Assembly (NCBI RefSeq): GCF_011516885.1
Contig: NZ_WOTD01000005.1
Location: forward strand, 1-64,000
Reading direction: 5' to 3'
DNA length: 64,000 bases
DNA from: Acetobacter lambici
GTDB taxonomy: Bacteria; Pseudomonadota; Alphaproteobacteria; Acetobacterales; Acetobacteraceae
Shown: positions 36,201 through 45,113 of the stretch, in pieces
How the letters are laid out: each line of letters opens with the position of its first letter
Position numbering within the stretch: the stretch's first letter is position 1
Notes under the pieces: model-generated
Database searches by the model: none
The model's input: the letters and a program-made list of their open reading frames with translations, nothing else
Told to the model about the DNA's origin: nothing
Translations under genes and position numbers: made by a program

Positions 36201-37655
36201 TTACAGGTCCAGCAGCCCTTGCATTGGACGGCCCCCTATAACGGCGCGGCAGGAGCCATCGCCAAAGGTCAGATCAACCTGCTGCCCGCTCTTGAGCTGC
36301 GTTACCTTTGTAACAGGGTGCCCCTCCGCCGTAACCAGCGCATAGCCCCGTGCCAGCACCGCCTGGGGCGATACGGCCTCCAGTTGCCCCGCAGCACCAC
36401 CCAGCGCAATCCGCCGCTCGCGCAAAAGCGCCTGAAGGGGGGCGGGGGATACACGGCAACGGCCCAGCCGCACTTCCTGGCGTTGCAGCGTGTGCTGCAT
36501 GCCACCCACAAAAGCACCACCCAGCACGGCAAGCCGTGTTCTGCGACCAGACAGCAGCGTTTCCACCGCAGGCATATGCCGCTCCACCGCCACCAGATCC
36601 GCCTTGCGGCGGCGGACAAGGGCGGGCAAAGCCACATCCAGCCTGCGGCCACGATCATCAAGCTGCATGCGCGCGGTCTGCACAAGAGCGGGCAGGTCAG
36701 GCAGGGCGGCGGCGGCCCTGTCCAGCCTGAGCCGGGCTGTTTGCATCTGCCGGGCCAGCGCGCCTGTGGCGCGTGCTGCGCGGTGTTCGAGTTCGGCCAG
36801 CAGTTCGCTCCGTACGGGCACGGCCATTTCCGCCGCGGCTGTGGGGGTCGGCGCTCTGCGGTCGGATGCAAAGTCGATCAGGGTTGTATCGGTCTCATGC
36901 CCAACGGCCGAGATCAGGGGGATGGAACACGCCGCCGCCGCCCGGACCACGGCTTCATCATTAAAGGCCATAAGGTCTTCGAGCGAGCCACCACCACGCG
37001 CTACAATAACCACGTCGGGGCGGGGCACCACGCCCATGCCATCCAGCGCGGAAAAGCCGTTAATGGCGGCAACAATCTGGGCGGCAGCACCTTCGCCCTG
37101 CACCGGCACGGGCCATACCACCACAGGCCGGGGGAAACGCCGCCTGAGGGTTGTGCAGATATCATGCAGCACCGCCCCCTGCGGGGAGGTCACAACCCCG
37201 ATCACGCGGGGCAGTAAGGGAATGGGGCGTTTGCGGGCGGGGTCGAACAGCCCCTCCTCCCCCAGTTTGATCCGCAGGCGCTCAATACGGGCAAGGAGCG
37301 CGCCCTCACCCGCATATTCCATGCGCTCCACAATAAGCTGATAGCTTGAGCGCTCGCCATAGGCGGAGACCTTGCCGGTTGCAATAATTTCCAGCCCGTT
37401 TTCAGGCACCAGCCCGAGGCGGCTTACACTGCCACGCCAGACCACGCCGGAAATCTTGCCCTGTTCATCCTTGAGCGAAAAATAGATGTGCCCGGAGGGG
37501 TAACGTTTGAATTCCGTAATTTCGCCCCGCACCCGCACGCGGCTGAACGAGCCCTCCAGCGTACGCCGGATTGCGCCGGAAATTTCCGAAACCGTATATT
37601 CAGGGACATTGCCGCCAGAAGGGGTGACGGCTCCAAACTCTTCGTGCATCCGCAT
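36201..37655 (-). CDS. xseA: Exodeoxyribonuclease VII large subunit
   Basis: 484 aa. N-terminal OB-fold (YTVSEISGAIRRTLEGSFSRVRVRGEI start; GHIYFSLKDEQGKISGVVWRG) is followed by the catalytic core (IGVVTSPQGAVLHDI, ARGGGSLEDLMAFNDE, AVGHETDTTLIDFASDRRAPTP in pieces). A long helical region and a C-terminal beta domain close it. It degrades single-stranded DNA with XseB, which is not in the window. Its ATG faces purD with only 37 bases between the two ATGs. Confidence 0.95.
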   Translation of the reverse strand: MRMHEEFGAVTPSGGNVPEYTVSEISGAIRRTLEGSFSRVRVRGEITEFKRYPSGHIYFSLKDEQGKISGVVWRGSVSRLGLVPENGLEIIATGKVSAYGERSSYQLIVERMEYAGEGALLARIERLRIKLGEEGLFDPARKRPIPLLPRVIGVVTSPQGAVLHDICTTLRRRFPRPVVVWPVPVQGEGAAAQIVAAINGFSALDGMGVVPRPDVVIVARGGGSLEDLMAFNDEAVVRAAAACSIPLISAVGHETDTTLIDFASDRRAPTPTAAAEMAVPVRSELLAELEHRAARATGALARQMQTARLRLDRAAAALPDLPALVQTARMQLDDRGRRLDVALPALVRRRKADLVAVERHMPAVETLLSGRRTRLAVLGGAFVGGMQHTLQRQEVRLGRCRVSPAPLQALLRERRIALGGAAGQLEAVSPQAVLARGYALVTAEGHPVTKVTQLKSGQQVDLTFGDGSCRAVIGGRPMQGLLDL

Positions 37656-37692
37656 AACCTATGCTACAGACGCTCGCCCTGAAAGAGCAGAC

Positions 37693-38982
37693 ATGAACAG
37701 CAGGAGAAAAGAATTGCGCGTACTTCTGGTAGGCTCAGGCGGCCGTGAACATGCCATGGCCGAAACACTGGTCAAATCCCCGGCACTTTCCGCGCTGTTC
37801 ATTGCCCCCGGCAACCCCGGCACGGCCCGTTGCGGGGTGAACGTACCCATTGGCGCGCATGACGTGGCAGCCCTTGTCACCTTTGCCCGCGAGCACGAAA
37901 TTGATCTGGTGGTACCCGGCCCCGAGGCCCCTCTGGTTGCGGGGCTGGCCGATGCATGCGCGCTGGTGGGTCTGCCCTGTGCAGGCCCCACGCAGGCCGC
38001 CGCCCAGTTGGAAGGCAGCAAAAGCTTTACCAAGGAAGTGTGCGATGCAGCGGGCATTCCCACCGCCGCATGGGAGCGCTTTACCGATGCTGCCTCCGCC
38101 ATTGCCTATGTGCGCCTCAAGGGGGCGCCTATTGTGGTCAAGGCCGATGGGCTTGCCGCTGGCAAAGGCGTTGTTGTGGCAACAACCGTAGCCGAAGCCG
38201 AAGCCGCTATTACAGACATGATGACCGGCGGCGCACTGGGCGATGCAGGCCGCAGCGTGGTGATCGAGGATTGCCTTGTGGGGGAAGAAGTCTCGCTTTT
38301 TGCCTTCTGCGCGGGGGAGACAGCCTGCCTGATTGGCGCGGCACAGGACCACAAACGCATTGGAAATGGGGATACAGGCCCCAACACCGGCGGTATGGGC
38401 GCTGTATCGCCCCCCAAAGGGTTTGGCCGGGCGGAGCAGGAAGCTGCCCTTGACCTGCTGGTGCGCCCCATGCTGCGCGAAATGGTGCGCCGGGGCACAC
38501 CGTTCCGTGGCGTTATCTTCGCAGGGTTGATGCTGACCGAACAGGGGCCATCCCTGATCGAATACAATGTCCGCTTTGGTGACCCCGAAGCCGAGGCCCT
38601 GCTACCCCGCCTGACATCGGACCTGCTGCCCGCACTCCAGGCTCTGGCCGAAGACCGGCTGGACGTGGCCCCCATTACGTTTTCCAATCAGGCCTCGGTC
38701 TGTGTGGTCATGGCGGCACGCGGCTACCCCGGCACACCGGAAAAAGGCGCAGTCATTCACGGTCTGGACAATGCCAATGCGCTGGAAGGTGTGCGGGTTT
38801 TTCAGGCTGGCACCACGCAGAACATGGCGGGCGAACTGGTGGTCTCCGGCGGGCGCGTGCTGGCCGTTTGCGCACTGGCGGACACGGTGCAGGACGCGCA
38901 AAAACGCGCTTATGCCGGTGTCAACGCCATTACGTGGGACGGTGCGGTATGGCGGACCGATATTGGCGACCGGGCACTGTAA
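37693..38982 (+). CDS. purD: Phosphoribosylamine-glycine ligase
   Basis: 429 aa from the ATG at 37693; ligates glycine to phosphoribosylamine in purine synthesis (ATP-grasp). Motifs: VGSGGREHAMAE near the N-terminus, GPEAPLVAGLAD, the ATP-grasp PIVVKADGLAAGKGVVVA, DHKRIGNGDTGPNTGGMGA in pieces, and YNVRFGDPEAE. A TTG at 37714 has a much better ribosome site (AGGAG, seven-base spacing) and would give a product starting right at the conserved RVLLVGSGG, so it may be the true start. Divergent from xseA. Confidence 0.95.
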   Translation: MNSRRKELRVLLVGSGGREHAMAETLVKSPALSALFIAPGNPGTARCGVNVPIGAHDVAALVTFAREHEIDLVVPGPEAPLVAGLADACALVGLPCAGPTQAAAQLEGSKSFTKEVCDAAGIPTAAWERFTDAASAIAYVRLKGAPIVVKADGLAAGKGVVVATTVAEAEAAITDMMTGGALGDAGRSVVIEDCLVGEEVSLFAFCAGETACLIGAAQDHKRIGNGDTGPNTGGMGAVSPPKGFGRAEQEAALDLLVRPMLREMVRRGTPFRGVIFAGLMLTEQGPSLIEYNVRFGDPEAEALLPRLTSDLLPALQALAEDRLDVAPITFSNQASVCVVMAARGYPGTPEKGAVIHGLDNANALEGVRVFQAGTTQNMAGELVVSGGRVLAVCALADTVQDAQKRAYAGVNAITWDGAVWRTDIGDRAL

Positions 38983-39058
38983 GCTACAGGCCAGAACCCG
39001 CCCGGTCGTTTACGCCAGATAAATACAGCCATGCCGTAGCACCTGCGGCATGGCCCCC

Positions 39059-39517
39059 TTACGCGGCCCCCTCTGACGTACGCCCAAGCACAAGCGCATC
39101 AGACCCATCAGGGTAATAGGCGCGGCGCTGGCCTTTGGGCTCGAACCTCGCCTGCGCGTACAGCTTTTGCGCAGCGCTATTGCCAACAGATACTTCCAGA
39201 AAAACCATCTCGGCTTTTTGTGCGCGAGCGCGGGCAAGGCTCCATGCAACCAGTTGCGCGGCCAGCCCCTGCCGCCTGTGTTCGGGTAAGACACACAGGG
39301 TCAGAATTTCCGCCTCCCCCGCAACGCAACGCAGCATTACAAAGCCCGCGGGCTGCCCATCCGCCAGAACAAGACCGGCACACACACCAGCCGACCCCAT
39401 AAGGCTGGCCATGGCAGCGGTATTCCAGTGCTCCTGCGCAGCAAAGCACTGCGCGTGCAAACTGGCCAGCACCTGCGCATGGCTTGCTCCCACACACTGC
39501 ATTTGCACAAAGGCCAT
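39059..39517 (-). CDS. rimI: Ribosomal-protein-alanine N-acetyltransferase
   Basis: 152 aa GNAT acetyltransferase. Acetyl-CoA loop LPEHRRQGLAAQLV near residue 80 and the C-terminal VSVGNSAAQKLYAQARFEPKGQRRAYY match RimI, which acetylates the N-terminus of ribosomal protein S18. The ATG overlaps the tsaB stop, the common tsaB-rimI pairing. Last gene of a four-gene leftward cluster. Confidence 0.9.
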   Translation of the reverse strand: MAFVQMQCVGASHAQVLASLHAQCFAAQEHWNTAAMASLMGSAGVCAGLVLADGQPAGFVMLRCVAGEAEILTLCVLPEHRRQGLAAQLVAWSLARARAQKAEMVFLEVSVGNSAAQKLYAQARFEPKGQRRAYYPDGSDALVLGRTSEGAA

Positions 39518-40209
39518 TATACGGGGGCGGCCCGTAACCCGTTGGCTGGCAGTTTGGCCTCTGGCGGGTCCACATAAACTGGGAGTGCCGCACGCGCGGG
39601 CAATGCCCCACTCACCCGGCGCAATGCGGCGGCGGTAATCTGCATGACATCAGGGTGAGTGAGCGGACACAGAACGGCGGAGGGAAAAGCCAGTTCCGCG
39701 CGGGATTCACCCGCTACCAGCCATGTGCCCTTTGGGGCGGACCAGTCCGCTATGGTGGCCGCCTGCACGCCCTGCCTACCCTCCACAAACACACGGCCAC
39801 GCCGGGCAGCGGTCACCACCAGCCAGCCAGCCATTGGCTCTGGCTGGGCGGCAAGAGCGGCATCCAGCTCCGGGGCCAGTGCCTCGGCCCGTGTGACCCC
39901 GACCACCGGGCAACCCACGCCCACGGCATAGCCTGCTGCCGCAGCACAGGATGCCCGCAGGCCGGTAAAAGACCCCGGGCCGACCACAACAACAACCAGA
40001 TCGGGTGCCGTGCCCTGCGCGCGTGACCAGCCTGCCTGTTGCAAAACCTTTGCCGCCAGCAGGCTAACCCCTTCCGCCGCCTGCTTGCCTGCCTCCTGCA
40101 TGCAGGCAACAACCTGCAACTGACCATCCGTACTGGCTACACAGGCTGCTGTGCCGCAGGCGTTATCTCCTGCCGGGCTACCATCGATCACCAGAATGCG
40201 CTGTACCAC
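39517..40209 (-). CDS. tsaB: tRNA threonylcarbamoyladenosine biosynthesis protein TsaB
   Basis: 230 aa, ASKHA-fold partner of TsaD and TsaE in t6A37 modification of ANN-decoding tRNAs. Key segment VVVGPGSFTGLRASCAAAAG near residue 75; N-terminus ILVIDGSPAG. It starts with GTG overlapping the stop of the nitroreductase gene by one base (TAGTG) and ends overlapping rimI, so translation of the cluster is coupled. Confidence 0.92.
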   Translation of the reverse strand: MVQRILVIDGSPAGDNACGTAACVASTDGQLQVVACMQEAGKQAAEGVSLLAAKVLQQAGWSRAQGTAPDLVVVVVGPGSFTGLRASCAAAAGYAVGVGCPVVGVTRAEALAPELDAALAAQPEPMAGWLVVTAARRGRVFVEGRQGVQAATIADWSAPKGTWLVAGESRAELAFPSAVLCPLTHPDVMQITAAALRRVSGALPARAALPVYVDPPEAKLPANGLRAAPV

Positions 40210-40793
40210 TAGTCTACAATCCGGCAGGCCTGATCGAACTCAAGGCGGGGTGCACGTTCTGGCTGCCCTGCGAAGTCTCCATACCCAAGGCAGAGCAGGA
40301 AGTTGGCGCGCCAGCCCCACTCCGCCAGAAAAGCGTCTTCCACCACAGACTGGTCAAAACCGGAAACGGGCAGGGCGTCCAGCCCAAGGGCACGGGCGGC
40401 CATAATCATGTAAGCGCCCTGCAAGGTGCCATTACGGAACGCGGTTTCCTCCGACAGGCCAACGTCTGCGGCAAACCACGAGCGCAGTTCCTCCCCAGGA
40501 CTAAGCTTGGGAAGTTGTTCAAAAAACAGCGGATCATGGGCAATAATGGCAATAACCGGTGCGCCCATAACCCGGTTGACGTTCCCAGCGGACAGGGCGG
40601 GCCGCAGTTTTTCCCGCCCTGCTGTGCCGGTAATAAAAACAATGCGGGCAGGGCAGCAGTTACCCGAGGTCGGGCCCATACGCACCAGATCATACATCTG
40701 GCGCAACAGGTCCTCCTCCACAGTACGGGTCGTCCAGCGCAGGGGGGTTCGCGCCTTTGTAAACAGCAGTTCTAACCCACTTGCGTCCAACAT
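40209..40793 (-). CDS. Nitroreductase family protein, RutE-like (malonic semialdehyde reductase type)
   Basis: 194 aa from the ATG at 40793, with GGAGG and AGGA upstream; the TTG at 40820 is a poorer start. FMN-binding features: TRTVEEDLLRQMYDLVRMGPTSGNCCPARIVFI (in parts) near residues 25-55, and GTLQGAYMIMAARALGLDA near 125. Length and motifs match RutE/HadB-type reductases, which reduce malonic semialdehyde and other enals or aldehydes. No other rut genes are nearby. Cotranscribed with tsaB and nfu. Confidence 0.85.
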   Translation of the reverse strand: MLDASGLELLFTKARTPLRWTTRTVEEDLLRQMYDLVRMGPTSGNCCPARIVFITGTAGREKLRPALSAGNVNRVMGAPVIAIIAHDPLFFEQLPKLSPGEELRSWFAADVGLSEETAFRNGTLQGAYMIMAARALGLDALPVSGFDQSVVEDAFLAEWGWRANFLLCLGYGDFAGQPERAPRLEFDQACRIVD

Positions 40794-40895
40794 GTTCCGT
40801 CCTGCCTCCTGCTGCGCCAAGGTTCTCTGGCGCGTTGCCTTACACCTTTAAGGCAAGTGTTGCGCCCCGAAAAGTGCCGCCTTTGAGCAGGCTGC

Positions 40896-41456
40896 TCAAT
40901 CCACCTGCTCGACCGAGACAACCTCTGGCACATAATGCTTGAGCATGTTTTCCACCCCATGCTTGAGCGTTGCGCGCGAGGAGGGGCAGCCAGAGCACGC
41001 ACCCTGCATGGTCAGGCGCACAATACCGTTGCGATACCCGCGAAAAACAATATCCCCACCATCTCCCGCAACTGCGGGGCGCACGCGTGTATCCAGCAGT
41101 TCCTTGATCTGGACGACAATCTCCGCGTCCTCGGGAGCGATCTCGTCCTCAAGAACAGCCACACCTTCGGCTACAACCGGCAGACCCGCCACAAAATGGT
41201 CCATCAGGGCAGACAGCACCAGCGGGCGCAGTTCCTCCCAATCCGCAGTATCGGCCTTGGTGACGGAGACAAAATCATTCCCCAAAAACACGCGGGCAAC
41301 ACCGGGCAGGGCAAACAGGGCTTCGGCCAGAACCGAGCGCCCGGCCACGGCGTCGGCATCAATAAAGTCTATGGTGCCCGCATCCCCCACCACGGCCTGA
41401 CCGGGCAGGAACTTGAGCGTTGCGGGGTTGGGAGTGCCTTCGGTTTCGATAAACAT
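40896..41456 (-). CDS. NifU/Nfu-type Fe-S cluster scaffold protein
   Basis: 186 aa. N-terminal Nfu domain (MFIETEGTPNPATLKF start, through about residue 90) and C-terminal NifU domain with the cluster ligands in GACSGCPSS near residue 155 (CxxC). It carries [4Fe-4S] clusters to apo-enzymes. First gene of the leftward nfu-nitroreductase-tsaB-rimI cluster; an Nfu scaffold next to these genes recurs in alphaproteobacteria. Confidence 0.93.
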   Translation of the reverse strand: MFIETEGTPNPATLKFLPGQAVVGDAGTIDFIDADAVAGRSVLAEALFALPGVARVFLGNDFVSVTKADTADWEELRPLVLSALMDHFVAGLPVVAEGVAVLEDEIAPEDAEIVVQIKELLDTRVRPAVAGDGGDIVFRGYRNGIVRLTMQGACSGCPSSRATLKHGVENMLKHYVPEVVSVEQVD

Positions 41457-41673
41457 GGGGGAAATGTCCGATCTGTAGGGTAAGCCTGTATGATTATCTT
41501 TCAGTTGGCACCAGAATGAGGACAGAACAAGTTCTGTATGAAAATTTTAGTGCCAACATGCCCGCCACCTGAGCGAAATATGGCTGTTTTGCGTGCTTCA
41601 AGCCTGCCGTCATAGCAAAGCTGCCATGCCATAAACGACCTGTCCCCCCTTGGATCGTCCTCCATGCCCGGGG

Positions 41674-42873
41674 CTACTCCCCTCCAAGGCGCGCCCTTAA
41701 CGCGGGGTCGTGCGCATAAATATACAGCCCCCGGACCGCGCGCGTCATAAGCACATTGATCGCGTTGAGCATGATCCGCTCCATGGTCTGTTCGGGCTGG
41801 GCAAGGCCGTTGCGACCAGCAAAAGCTGCGCCATCCTCATACCGGGTGGGGTCAAGCACAAGGGTCCTGGCGGCGGCATCATACCGCACGGAAGGGCCAA
41901 GAAGCAGCCCGACGTAATTCAGGTCAAACCCCTGCACGGTGTATACGGACCCTACCTCATCTATTGTATCGGCCCGCTCGGCCCATGGCAGACGGGCCTC
42001 CGGCTTTGCCATGTCCCACCGCAGGTGGAACCGCCCTTCGGTTACAAAATGCTCCCTGCCATCCAGCCGGTAAGGGTAATCATAGGTTGCCACCATGCGT
42101 GAAAGCCCACATTCCGCGTTCTTGCGCCGGACCAGATCATACATAGCCTGTGCATCCTCAAAAAACCTGATATCAAAAGAGGGATCTTTGGGGAGAGGCA
42201 AGACGTTTTTCCTGCAAAACTCTTCTATCCACAAACAGGTTTCTGCACTGGCATGCATACGGAACTGGTTTGTAAGCTGGTAGGTCTGAACCTCTTTTTG
42301 CGCCAGAACCGATGCAAGGGCACTTTTTGTCCAGTGGCTTTTAAACTTGAGAACCTGCTTGTCGTCAAAAACAAGAACCACAACCTTTGCGCATTTAAGA
42401 ATTTCCTCCAGATGGTTATCCTGCGCAAACCTGTTGTATTTATCGGATTTTGTTAAAAGTAGATGGGCCTCATCCACCAGCACAATATCCGCAATCTGTC
42501 CGGTTTTGTGCATGGTATTGATAAAGGTTGTGGGCCGCTCATAATCCTTCTTTTTCACATATGATGAGTTTTCTGAGATATTCCTATAAAGTTTCATCAT
42601 CTCGGGATGATTGACCAGCAGGTAATTTTTTGTTCCCGACAGAGGATCTGACTCTGTTCCTTCTCGGGAAATTTTCTGGATTTCATTGAAAATTTTATTG
42701 ATGACAATGCTTTTTCCCGTTCCAGCATCGCCCTCAATCACAAAAACCGCATTCCCATGAACAACATGCTCCTGACAGAACCTGACAACAGTTCTGCACA
42801 ATGCCTGCTGCTCCGCGGAAAGAGCACGTTCGGGGGAAAGCTTTTGCAAAGCCTGATTTGTCTGCTCGTCCAC
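41674..42873 (-). CDS. DUF2075 P-loop ATPase/helicase-like protein (Schlafen group 3-like)
   Basis: About 399 aa from a GTG at 42873. Walker A in IEGDAGTGKSIVINKI and Walker B in DIVLVDEAHLLL, then helicase-like motifs (LTNQFRMH; VYTVQGFDLNYVGL; NVLMTRAVRGLYIY near the end), as in superfamily 1 helicases. The family often carries an N-terminal nuclease domain; none is present here. The ATG at 42915 lies inside the terminator hairpin of the upstream gene. A GTG pair at 42876/42873 with GGGAG just ahead is a better start. The central part is A/T-richer than its neighbours. Function unknown; nucleic-acid remodelling or defence is possible. Confidence 0.75.
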   Translation of the reverse strand: MDEQTNQALQKLSPERALSAEQQALCRTVVRFCQEHVVHGNAVFVIEGDAGTGKSIVINKIFNEIQKISREGTESDPLSGTKNYLLVNHPEMMKLYRNISENSSYVKKKDYERPTTFINTMHKTGQIADIVLVDEAHLLLTKSDKYNRFAQDNHLEEILKCAKVVVLVFDDKQVLKFKSHWTKSALASVLAQKEVQTYQLTNQFRMHASAETCLWIEEFCRKNVLPLPKDPSFDIRFFEDAQAMYDLVRRKNAECGLSRMVATYDYPYRLDGREHFVTEGRFHLRWDMAKPEARLPWAERADTIDEVGSVYTVQGFDLNYVGLLLGPSVRYDAAARTLVLDPTRYEDGAAFAGRNGLAQPEQTMERIMLNAINVLMTRAVRGLYIYAHDPALRARLGGE

Positions 42874-42893
42874 CACGCTACTCCCATGCAGCC

Positions 42894-42932
42894 ATAAAAA
42901 AAGCCTTTCCTCCATTATGAGGAAAGGCTTTT
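42894..42932 (-). terminator. Intrinsic terminator of the beta-propeller gene
   Basis: Minus-strand AAGCCTTTCCTC, six-base loop, GAGGAAAGGCTT then seven T residues; 28 bases after the propeller stop. It covers the ATG of the next reading frame. Confidence 0.85.
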
Positions 42933-42959
42933 GATCCGTCCAGAAAACCCGCCAGCTAT

Positions 42960-44159
42960 TTAGCGTAGAATACCTGTGTGACCAATGGAGTACCGGCCCG
43001 GCTGCGGCCATACGGTCAGGCCATGCGGTTCCTGCCCCACGGGAATGCTGATCATGGTCCCGTCATCGGTGTTAATCCGGTAAACAACATCATCAAACCG
43101 GCCAGACAGCCACAAAGCTTTGCCATCCGCGCTGACATTGCCCATGTCCGGGCTGCCACCACCGGGAATAAGCCATGTAGCCACAACCTTGTTGGTTGCA
43201 AAGTCAATGACCGAAACCCCACCCCCCTTACTGTGGGGGCGGCCGTGAATCAGGTGGGAGCCACGGTTGGCCACATACATTTTTGTGCCATCGCGGCTGG
43301 GGTACAGGCCATGCGCGCCCAACCCCGTGCGGATAAAGCCCGTCTCGCGGAATGTGTCTCCATCCACCAAAAACACGCCATCGGCCATCATGTCGGCAAC
43401 GTAGAAGGTTTTACCATCGGGGGAGACCAGAATATCCTGCGGCATGCCACCGCTGGACAGCTTGAGATAGCCAAGCACCTTTTTGTCAACCATATCCACC
43501 TTGACCAGATGGCCACCAAATTCGCAGGTGAAAATGGCGTAACGCCCATCTATGGAAAAATCGGCATGGTTGACGCCCTTGCACTCAGGCACATCAATGG
43601 ACTGCTGCAACTGCATGCTATGCGGGTCACGGAAGTCCAGACGTTTGCGGGCTTCGGCCACCACAATGGCGGACTTGCCATCGGGGGTGAAATACATGTT
43701 GTAGGGGTCATCCACCGCAATGGACGGGCCGGGGCGGGCCGTGCGCGGGTCAATCGGGGTCAGGCTGCCATGGATGGTGCCTTCGGCATTGTTGGTCACC
43801 CACAGGGTCCGCAGGTCCCATGACGGCACAACATGCTGGGGGCTTTTACCAACGGGAAAACGATCCACCACCTTGTTGGTGGCCGGGTCGATCACATACA
43901 CATCATTCGACCGCAGGTTAGGCACATACACCCGCGCAGGGTCCTGTGCGACGTCGGGCGCAATGTGGCCGACCCCTGTTTCGCTATATAGGTTGCTGGG
44001 GTTGGGGACTGCGGGCATACCGGGAATGGTCTGAACAAGAGGTGCTTCTGGCGCACCCACAGCGGAAGGTGTGCCAACATCCTGCGCCCAACCCGCCACA
44101 CTGCCGGCACTCATACCGGCAATGGCAACTGCTGCAACCAGATACTGCTTAAAACCCAT
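42960..44159 (-). CDS. Exported YVTN-type beta-propeller protein (YncE-like)
   Basis: 399 aa. Signal peptide at residues 1-25 (cleavage near GWAQ). At least five blades with YVTN-like repeats: RVYVPNLRSNDVYVIDPATN, TLWVTNNAEGTIHG, KSAIVVAEARKRLDF, TFYVADMMADGVFLVD, KMYVANRGSHLI. A His-containing HADFSIDGRYAIF lies in the middle. Such periplasmic propellers bind ligands or DNA, or stabilise redox proteins; the role here is not known. Monocistronic: promoter in the A/T-rich gap to the creatininase-like gene, terminator directly after. Confidence 0.85.
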   Translation of the reverse strand: MGFKQYLVAAVAIAGMSAGSVAGWAQDVGTPSAVGAPEAPLVQTIPGMPAVPNPSNLYSETGVGHIAPDVAQDPARVYVPNLRSNDVYVIDPATNKVVDRFPVGKSPQHVVPSWDLRTLWVTNNAEGTIHGSLTPIDPRTARPGPSIAVDDPYNMYFTPDGKSAIVVAEARKRLDFRDPHSMQLQQSIDVPECKGVNHADFSIDGRYAIFTCEFGGHLVKVDMVDKKVLGYLKLSSGGMPQDILVSPDGKTFYVADMMADGVFLVDGDTFRETGFIRTGLGAHGLYPSRDGTKMYVANRGSHLIHGRPHSKGGGVSVIDFATNKVVATWLIPGGGSPDMGNVSADGKALWLSGRFDDVVYRINTDDGTMISIPVGQEPHGLTVWPQPGRYSIGHTGILR

Positions 44160-44294
44160 AACCCAGACCCTTCTGTGCCTGTTATCACTCTAACCCTTAA
44201 TGAGGCTTCGCATTTATCATGCGGAATAAATAACGTCTATTCGGGAGCGGTTAAAATCTTCCATTTATTATTATAGAAAAATTATTTTATATAT

Positions 44295-45113
44295 TTATTT
44301 GCTTCGCGCATCATCAATGGCTTTCACTGCGGCATCTACCTGCATCGACAGGCCCGGCTGCCCCAGTGTAGACGTAGCCCGCCGTGGGTCTCCTCCATAA
44401 ATACCCTGCGCGATGGACGGATTGGGCGCGTGGCGGAGCGCCTCCTCCCGAACCATGGAAGGATCAACCGCCAGCATGAGCGATGTATCGCCTATATCCG
44501 CGTGCTGCCCCACGTCCAGCCGGTAGCCATTCTGCCTGAGCCATTCGCTGTACTGGTGGGGGATCACGTTGTAATAATCACGCACATACAGCACACGCAC
44601 ACCCGTGGCCTGCCAACGGACATTTAGCTGGGCTGCCAGTTTTTCCAGATCTTTCTGGTAGCCTCCATGGTCACCAATCAGAACCACCAGCCTGAAACCC
44701 TGCACCCGAAAACTGTCTGCTACAGAAACCAGCATTCTTTCAAACACATCGGGCGGTAAGGTAATGGTGCCGGGAAAACGCATATGCGACGTGCGCGGAG
44801 CAGTCCCCCCCTCCGGCACATACGCTACGACAGGAGCCACCAGCGTTTTACCTGACTGACGTGCTATTTTTTCAGCCTGAAACTGCACACGACTATTATG
44901 TTTGCCAACAGCTATGTACGGACCACTCTGCTCCGTACCGCCAATGGGTACAATTATGGTTGTAAAACCACACGATATATCCTGTGCAATTTCGGTCCAT
45001 GTCAGTTTTTCAAACAGAACACTCTTGGGGATTTTCAGGCACTGGGCCTGTGCTGGCAGTGGGGAAACTGCCATAACTCCCAAAAATAGACCTGCCAGCC
45101 ATACTTTTTGCAT
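44295..45113 (-). CDS. Exported creatininase-family protein
   Basis: 272 aa with an N-terminal signal peptide (LAGLFLGVMAVSPLPAQAQ). The creatininase fold is recognisable from PIGGTEQSGPYIAVGKHN near residue 58, LIGDHGGYQ near 145 and HADIGDTSLML near 205. The usual EQHGPHLPLGTD metal motif is altered: His is Ser and the metal Asp is replaced in GKHN, so this is a variant subgroup with changed or fewer metal ligands. Creatininases hydrolyse cyclic amides or trim peptides; substrate unknown. Its ATG overlaps the uvrA stop (TAATG), so it follows uvrA in one transcript. Confidence 0.8.
   Translation of the reverse strand: MQKVWLAGLFLGVMAVSPLPAQAQCLKIPKSVLFEKLTWTEIAQDISCGFTTIIVPIGGTEQSGPYIAVGKHNSRVQFQAEKIARQSGKTLVAPVVAYVPEGGTAPRTSHMRFPGTITLPPDVFERMLVSVADSFRVQGFRLVVLIGDHGGYQKDLEKLAAQLNVRWQATGVRVLYVRDYYNVIPHQYSEWLRQNGYRLDVGQHADIGDTSLMLAVDPSMVREEALRHAPNPSIAQGIYGGDPRRATSTLGQPGLSMQVDAAVKAIDDARSK

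Noticed and set aside
35730-37217. 495-codon open frame on the plus strand
   Set aside because: Antisense to xseA and a small lipoprotein gene; low-complexity translation without motifs.
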